Assembly (NCBI RefSeq): GCF_029633865.1
Contig: NC_079222.1
Coordinates: forward strand, 28,458,166-28,522,165
DNA length: 64,000 nucleotides
Direction: 5' to 3'
From: Lampris incognitus
Lineage: Eukaryota > Chordata > Actinopteri > Lampriformes > Lampridae
Part shown: in pieces, positions 57,553 through 64,000 of the stretch
Layout: every line of letters starts with the position of its first letter
Position numbering within the stretch: the first letter of the stretch is position 1
The notes under the pieces: model-generated
What the model was told of the DNA's origin: nothing
Database searches by the model: none
Seen by the model: the letters and a program-made list of their open reading frames with translations, nothing else
Made by a program: the position numbers and the translations under genes

Positions 57553-58429
57553 TGCCCTGCCAAAAATTTTACTGGCCAATAACAGCCAAATGATTGAGAG
57601 TATCAATATTCTCTGCACGATCTTTCTTGTCATACTCCAGAGATGACAAAGGCCAGATTTAGTGATGAATCGAACAATGGTTCAGAAATACTTCGTAGAA
57701 ACTTTTTTTTTTCAGAGAATTCAAAATGGCGGAAAATCTCATTAGACAGAACTGGGGAATGTTTTTTTTCCCGTAGACCATGATGTTCAGAAGTTATAAG
57801 CAAAAATAAAGTTGTTTATTACATTTTATTTCGTCAATTGGTGGATTTTATTTTTGGCTGAATTGGGGATGAGTTTTGAAACCTAACTGTCAAGCTTGAC
57901 GACCTCTAGGCCTTACCCTTTGTTGGTTCCAGATACTTTTAGGGAAAAAATAAAAACTAAAAACTATATACCCGTAACTGGCGACTGACAGGCTTCAAAC
58001 CCATGATGAATTCATATGCGGGATATGGACATATGTCCAAGTGTGAACCCTACGGCATTTTTGGTCTCAGAGATTCTGATACTTTTAAGAAAGAAAAAGT
58101 ATTAATACAAATATAATGAAAGTGAATTGAGCTTCGACGACTTCCATACATTTTATCACTCATAAATTATAAATGTCACCATAACGACCTCATGGATGGT
58201 TGATAAGTATGCAATGCTAAGCATTTTGAAATTTGAATGGGGTTTGTACTGTGTGCTATGACTGTGATAAAAATATAATGGATGTCTAAGGGATTAAAAT
58301 GTATGTTGTTATAATGCCACCTATAGGCAAAATACCACCAAATTTTGCATGGTATCTCAGAGTTGATTTCTGCACATATGTACCAGATTTAGTTAAGATT
58401 GCACACTGAGCAATTTGGGTTCGGAGAGA
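57553..58429. other. No gene seen
   Basis: AT-rich sequence with no recognised feature. Confidence 0.4.
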
Positions 58430-59600
58430 AATTTACATCCTGGATACACTTACTGGAGGCTTACCCACAGGACTGTGCATGTACCAACAATCAGTGATCA
58501 CAATTCTTTCCTCTCTCACACGGAACACGCCAAGGTTGCCCGATTTCTCCCCTCCTTTTTGCCATTGTCATTGAATCTCTATCAATTGCTCTTAAAGCTA
58601 ATGAGTTGTTTTCAGGTATCAAAAGAGGTGGAGTCAAGCACAAAGTATCCTTGTATGCAGATGACCTGCTCCTTTATGTTTCTGATCCAATAAGTTCCAT
58701 TCTGCATATTTTAGCCCCTCTCTGACACGATCACTGGCCAGAGGGTCAGCAGCCAACAGGTGTGACATCTCCCTGTCGGCCAGTATGAGTGGCACCTGCC
58801 CTTGATTGGCCTGTGATTTGGTGCACCTATGCTGGGGACTATTTGACCGGGTGCTTTGCAGAAATACCTTGTCGAGTCTTGGAAAAGCTTAGCGTCGGTC
58901 TACGGATGCCCGTGTCTCCTGAACCCTCGCCTGCCTCCTCTGTGTGAGAGAGTGTTTCCCGTGTTTAGTATTTTATGTTAATTCGTGTTTGCATTTTTGC
59001 CTGCTCTGTTTGGCAGTGGTTTTTGGTTATTGTATGGTTTCCAGAGTCCAGTAAAGTGACTTAGTACTTATCAACTGCCTGTGCCTCGTCCCTGCAATTG
59101 GGTCCAAACACACGGTGTTACACTCTTAAATCCTTTGGAACTTTCTCTGGGTACAAATTAAATATACAGAAAAGTGAATGTTTCCCTATTAATCAGTTGG
59201 CCCACGGAATACCCCACTCTAGTATCCCCTTCAAATTATCTAGCACTAGGTTCAAATGCTTGGGAATTAATATTACTAGCTCCACCCACTCCCTATGTGA
59301 GGAAAATCTTACAGCTTTAACAACTAATGTGAAAACTGATCTGCAGAGATGGAACAGCCTACCCCTCTTTCTAGCAGGTAGCCATTAAAATGAACGTGCT
59401 CCCCAGATATTTATACTTATTTCAATGTTTACCCATTTTTCTACCTAAACACTTTTTTCATCAATTGGATTCAATAATTTCAAATTGTATATGGGGGGGG
59501 GCAATAATTTCTAAATCTCTGCTCCGGGGGGGGAGGTCACAGGGGGGACTCGGTCTACCAAATTTTCCATCATATTACTGAGCAGCTAACATACATAAAT
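58430..59600 (+). mobile_element. L1-clade LINE fragment split by a solo LTR
   Basis: RT motifs PLSHGTRQGCPISPLLFAIV, GVKHKVSLYADDLLLYVSDP (YADD) and SILHILAPL appear before 58718. The downstream L1 part (FGTFSGYKLNIQKSECFPIN, then FKCLGINITSST) resumes at 59123. Stops and frameshifts make it inactive. Both ends are missing. Confidence 0.8.
58723..59122 (+). mobile_element. Solo LTR (400 bp) with 5-bp target duplication
   Basis: Starts TGACACGATC and ends CGGTGTTACA; flanked by CTCTC/CTCTT. Removing it and one duplicate puts the two halves of the L1 reading frame in register, independent support for both boundaries. Superfamily probably Ty3/gypsy, not proven. Confidence 0.8.
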
Positions 59601-59689
59601 TTGCACTCTGGTTCTCGGATCTCAGATACAGATAATAATTTCTAATAATAGTTTCTATCAAGCTGCCTGAGTTTTGGGAGTTGTCAGCC

Positions 59690-60815
59690 TCGGCTTGGTT
59701 TGCTCAGACAGAAGCAGTTTGCGTTGTGGTAAATCACCACGGATGCCACAAAATAACTTTATGTGGTGTCGGCCCTCGGGAGTTCAACAGCAACCAGAGT
59801 GGTGAGCCTCCTCAAAAGTCATAAGCAGCAGGATAAATATGGGACAATCGAGGCTCACCTGTTGAAAACTTTTGAACTTTCTGACGCTGAGTGGGCCAGC
59901 CGGCTCTTCTCTCTACAACGCCTGGGTTATAGTAAGCCATCTGAACTCATGGACAGGATGCTAGCTCTCCTACGAGAACACAAGCCTGGTTTCCTCTTTG
60001 TCTAGCTGTTTCTGTGACAGCTGCCTTCTCAGATACGGGCTGCTTTGGCCAACACCATCATCACTGACTGCCATGCTCTGGCCGAGGAGGCTGATAAGGT
60101 TTTACTTACCTGTCAACAGCACTGTGCAGCCGTGCTTTTTCCTGCCCAAGCATTTTCACCACTGCCTGGAGACACAACAGTTGCTGCTACAGCAGCAGCT
60201 CCTCAATGGCAGCGGGACCCCGGCCTGTGTTTTTAGCACATGAAGTTTGGACACAAGACCAAGCGGTGCCGATCTCCATGCAGTTTTCTGCGTGGCGGGA
60301 AGTGCCGGGGCTGGCGCTCAGTAACGGCCATGGGCGTCAGCTGAACTGGCAGGCTGCTGTTCATCCAAGACACCATCTCCGGTTTGTATGCAACACGGAT
60401 GCACAGAGGAGCGTCCTGCCTGCATCAAGAGTTGACATCCTGTCCTGCGGCTATGCCCCCCCATGGAAGCCACTAACGGCAGCCCCAGCTGCACTTATGG
60501 CAGACGAGTTTCTCTGGCTTCTCGCTGAGTTCCCGGTCTTCATGCAGCCCACCTTCTCGTCATCCATCGCCAAGCACGGAATGGAGAACCACATCGCCAT
60601 CACTGGCCCACCAGTCTATGTTCGGGCTCGGCGCCTCGACCCGGCCAAGCTCACCGCCGCCAGGGAGGAGTTTGACAATAAAGAGCACCTCGGCATTGTT
60701 CGCTGCTCCAACAGCCTGTGGGCTTCACCACTCCACATCGTCCCGAAGCCTGGCAGCGGGTGGCGCCCATGCGGCAATTACCGTCAATTCAACAATGCAA
60801 TGACACCAACACCAG
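59690..60815 (+). mobile_element. Ty3/gypsy retrotransposon internal fragment
   Basis: Gag-like frames (AHLLKTFELSDAEWASRLFS, GYSKPSELMDRMLALL, ANTIITDCHALAEEADKV) are followed by a decayed protease (AQRSVLPAS with the usual DTGA altered) and the N-terminal RT region (RLDPAKLTAAREEF, LGIVRCSNSLWASPLHIVPK, WRPCGNYRQFN). The rest of pol, the LTRs and intact frames are missing. Confidence 0.85.
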
Positions 60816-61308
60816 CCAAATTAGGATTAGCATCAACAAGGCTTCTGGTGTCTTCTAAGGTTAATATGATGTGGTGTAAAACACATCACTACATGTCTGA
60901 CAGCACCATTTCCTGCCAGTCTACTTACCAGTACATCAGGGGGTCTCAGGTTAAGCTGAAAGGGTCATTGCTAGGGGTCAACCGATTATCAGCCTGGTCG
61001 ATTATCGGATTCGATATTCAGTATTTTCGGAATCGTTATTCTTTTAAAATGATCGGCGATAAAATAAATTAATTTAAAAATATGTTACTTTGGCTCTGAT
61101 GCAGCCACCCCCCTCTGTCTGTAGTCACCAATCTGTGGTCTCAAGCAATGTCCCCCTCACAGAATTATCTGATTGGTTACACGTCACGAGTAATAGCCTT
61201 TCAACATTGAAGTCTACTGTGCCACAGACGGGCACAGAGGAACACATTTGCAGACTGGAACAGCGCCGGTTAGTGAGCAGGGCTGTGTTTCAAAGGTAAG
61301 GCAATATA

Positions 61309-62550
61309 CACTATATGTTCAAAACTATTGGGACACCTGGCTATTACACATACAGGAGCTTTTATGACATCCCATTCTAAATCCATAGGCATTAATGTGG
61401 AGTTGGTCCCCCCTTTGCAGCTATAACAGCTTCCACTCTTCTGGGGAGGCTTTCCACAAGATTTTGGAGTGTATCTGTGGGAATTTTTGCCCATTCATCC
61501 AGAAGAGCATTTGTGAGGTCAGGCACTGATATTGGATGAGAAGACCTGGCTTGCAATCTCCGTTCTAGCTCATCCCAAAGGTGTGCGATGGGATTGAGGT
61601 CAGGGCTCTGTGCGGGCCAGTCAAGTTCTTCCACACCAAACTCACCCAACCATGTCTTAATGGACCTTGTCTTGTGCACTGGGGCACAGTCAAGCGGGAA
61701 CAGAAAAGGGCCCTCCCCAAACTGTTCCCACAAAGCTGGAAGCATAGAATTGTCCAACATGTCTTGGTATGCTGAAACAATAAGATTGCCCTTCACTGGT
61801 ACTAAGGGGCCTAGCCAAACGCCTGAAAAACAACCCCATACCATTATCCCTCCTCCACCAAACTTTACAGTTGGCACAATGCAGTCAGGCAGGTAACGTT
61901 CCCCTGGCATCCACCAAACCCAGACTCGTCCATCAGACTGCCAGACAGAGAAGCATGATTCATCACTCCACAGAACATGTTTCCACTGCTCTAGAGTCCA
62001 GTGGCAGTGTGCTTTACACCACTCCATCCGATGCTTGGCATTGTGCTTGGTGATGTAAGGCTTGCATGCAGCTGCTCGGCCATGGAAACCCATTCCATGA
62101 AACACCCGGCGCACAGTTTTTGTGCTGATATTAATGCCAGAGGAAGTTTGGAACTCTGTAGTTCTTGAGCCAACAGAGCGTTGGCGACTTTTACGCACTA
62201 TGCGCCTCAGCACTGGTTGACCCCGCTGTGTGACTTCACATGGTCTGCCACTTCATGGCTGAGTTGCTGTTGTTCCTAAACGCTTCCAGTTTTCAATAAC
62301 ACCACTTACAATTGACCGTGGAATATCTAGCAGGGAAGAAATTTCATGAACTGACTTATTGCAAAGGTGGCATCCTATGACAGTACCACACAAGAATTCA
62401 CTGAGCTCTTCAGAACGACCCGTTCTTTCACAAATGTTTGTAAATGCAGACTGCATGGCTAGCTGCTTGATTTTACACACCTGTAGCATGAATGAAACAT
62501 CTGAATTCAATGATTAAGGGGTGTATCCAAATACTTTTGTACATCTAGTG
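61309..62550 (-). mobile_element. Tc1-like transposon nested in the hAT element
   Basis: 1242 bp flanked by TA. The ends CACTATATGTTCAAAACTAT and CACTAGATGTACAAAAGTAT (inverted) form the TIRs. It encodes a nearly open transposase on the minus strand. Confidence 0.95.
61392..62510 (-). pseudogene. Tc1 transposase with one stop and one catalytic substitution
   Basis: A single frame runs from 62510 to 61392 (about 372 codons) interrupted only by TGA at 62255-62253. The HTH region (SVHEISSLLDIPRSIVSGVI) precedes the stop. The catalytic domain has [12 protein letters not shown] (first D), PLDCAPVHK (second D) and [17 protein letters not shown], where the normally acidic third residue (NPIE) is Ala. 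It ends [10 protein letters not shown]. Recently inserted in appearance but not expected to be catalytically active. Confidence 0.85.
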
Positions 62551-63311
62551 TATATTGCCGAAGTTGCAATAAACATCACACTCATCTACGCTGAAGTTGC
62601 AAAAACACCACAATCTATTGATATATTTCTATGAAAACAAGCCTGCCCAGTTTCCCAGTTACCCCGCTGAAAATGCCTGAATAATGAACTTTGTTGCAGT
62701 GATTTATAGTTAACTATAATGAGATAATAGAGTTTATGTTGTAGCGATAGCTATACCTTTGAGTAACATATTTGCCAGTGCAACTGGAACTTATGTTAGC
62801 TACCATACTGCGAACATAACATTACTCACCAATATGAACTTGTGTTTTTACGTTATAAGTCTTATGTAGGCTAATGCTGAGTCTCATAGAGCTAACTTGA
62901 AAGCGGTAGCAAACGTCAACCCGTTCATTTGGTGATCCATAATTTAGCCAGCTGACTAGCAAAAAAATTGATAGGCTACAACATTATTTCTTGCACGTCA
63001 CTTACCAGGGCCGGTCATAATCTCAATCTCAACCCATGACAGTAAGGTTACTGAAAGGTCAGTTAAGTTTGTAGGAAACGCTGCTGGGATCTCCCTGCAC
63101 TTATTTTTAAGGTATTGTTGAAAAGTTCTCTTTTAATTAAACATATGTTTAAAGGCATTTCAATTAAGTTTTGTGTTGAAGTTTGACACCAAGATGTTCA
63201 ATTTTTACTACAAATTTATACCGGCTCCAAATATAGATTATCAGTTTCCTTGATTACTAATAATCAGTATCGGCCCTGAAACAAATATATTGGTGGACCT
63301 CTAGTCGTTGC

Positions 63312-64000
63312 ATTTCTGAAAGCCTGATTATAACATCAATAACAAGTAAAAGTTAATATTTTACCATAAAAAGTTATCACATGGTGCTTTAACGGTTGCT
63401 CCTGTTTTCATGTTGCTAAGGAGCACAGTTTCCTCTGATCAAGTGAGGAATGAGTAAATAATCAACTCTATTAAACCTGGGGTCTTACAAAACTGTAAAG
63501 TTTGAAAACAGTTAGTGTGACTGAAGGCACATGTCAATTTTCCATGGCGTAAGGCTGATTATTTCAGTGCTGCCAGTGGTGCAACATTTTTCAGGTGAAA
63601 TAACTTCATGAAAAATGTTCTCTCAACTATTTAACTCCTGTGGGTTTGGCCTTTAGCTTTCAAGGATTTTCTGATATAGTGACAATCTCAAAATTAGCTT
63701 GTGCGTTTAAGAATCACTGGACAGAGGTGAACTGACACTGGTCTCCTTAAAGTGGGCAACAGATGTCAGCCATGCAACCAGCCAGACTAAATCAGAATAT
63801 TTACTCTTACACTCTTAATACTTAAATCGTGTCCAGGGAAAGGACTCAGGGAGATCTTTCCACAGCATTCCAGTTCAAGGGCTAACAGGTAAACTAGCCA
63901 ACCCAGGCCATGCAGTTATGACAAGTAAAGAACACACAAAACACTACCAAAACTCTTATCAGGAGAGGGGGTGTCGAAGGGTGTTACAAACAACAAAACT
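63312..64000. other. No gene seen
   Basis: No recognisable exon or repeat. Upstream scarb2 exons were looked for here and not found. Confidence 0.4.

Larger units (their letters stand above)
60972..63303. mobile_element. Non-autonomous hAT-type element carrying a nested Tc1
   Basis: The ends TAGGGGTCAACC and GGTGGACCTCTA are inverted repeats, flanked by an 8-bp near-duplication (GTCATTGC at 60964, GTCGTTGC at 63304), the size expected for hAT. Subterminal parts on both sides contain diverged GATTATC/CGATA motifs. No hAT transposase was found. Without the nested Tc1 the element would be about 1.1 kb. Confidence 0.75.

Overview
The window looks like nuclear DNA of a ray-finned (teleost) fish. 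It contains spliced vertebrate genes with GT-AG introns. It is also dense in repeats typical of fish genomes: Tc1-like elements, L2/Rex-type and L1 LINEs, a 5S-rRNA-derived SINE, tRNA-headed SINEs, hAT and foldback elements, solo LTRs, and long CA, TA, GATT and CT microsatellites. The repeats are in different states of decay. Nothing prokaryotic, phage-like or CRISPR-like was seen.

Four host genes were assembled from conserved peptide blocks and compatible splice phases. All four are on the minus strand. (1) 760-6151: a small coiled-coil protein of unknown function in four exons, possibly C8orf58/DUF4657-like. (2) 14167-24826: rusc2 (iporin; RUN and SH3 domain protein), nine coding exons, with the RUN domain split over six of them. 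I could not find an exon for the C-terminal SH3 domain. (3) 35381-37054: a complete three-exon leap2 gene (liver-expressed antimicrobial peptide 2). (4) 46866-54537: the 3' half of a scarb2-like (LIMP-2, CD36 family) gene. Its last 39-bp exon carries the di-leucine lysosomal sorting signal and lies 4.1 kb from the exon before it. The N-terminal exons should lie to the right of the window.

Layout: 1-0.5 kb LINE tail; 0.8-6.2 kb gene 1, with an unclassified dispersed repeat and a telomere-like MITE in its last intron; 7.6-12.6 kb LINE debris, a perfect hairpin, a solo LTR, a 25-bp minisatellite and a SINE-like repeat; 13.2-24.9 kb rusc2, with a full-length Tc1 element and a foldback element in its introns; 25-34.5 kb repeats plus a CpG-rich block at 30.35-30.83 kb that may be a promoter; 34.8-37.2 kb leap2; 37.65-41.95 kb a THAP/DDE_Tnp_4 transposon resembling ISL2EU, with a convergent second gene reduced to one exon; 43.3-46.1 kb a Tc1 remnant and a 5S SINE; 46.9-54.5 kb scarb2 3' half, whose last intron carries a LINE and a second copy of the unclassified repeat; 54.7-64 kb SINEs, Tc1 fragments, an L1 split by a solo LTR, a Ty3/gypsy fragment and a hAT-type element containing a nearly intact Tc1.

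The host genes do not form an obvious pathway. The most unusual material is the two-gene THAP transposon, a family of foldback elements with telomere-like cores (one with a 9-bp target duplication and an empty-site paralogue in this window), the nested insertions, and the apparently SH3-less rusc2. All gene structures come from reading one genomic strand without transcripts, so exon ends are predictions.
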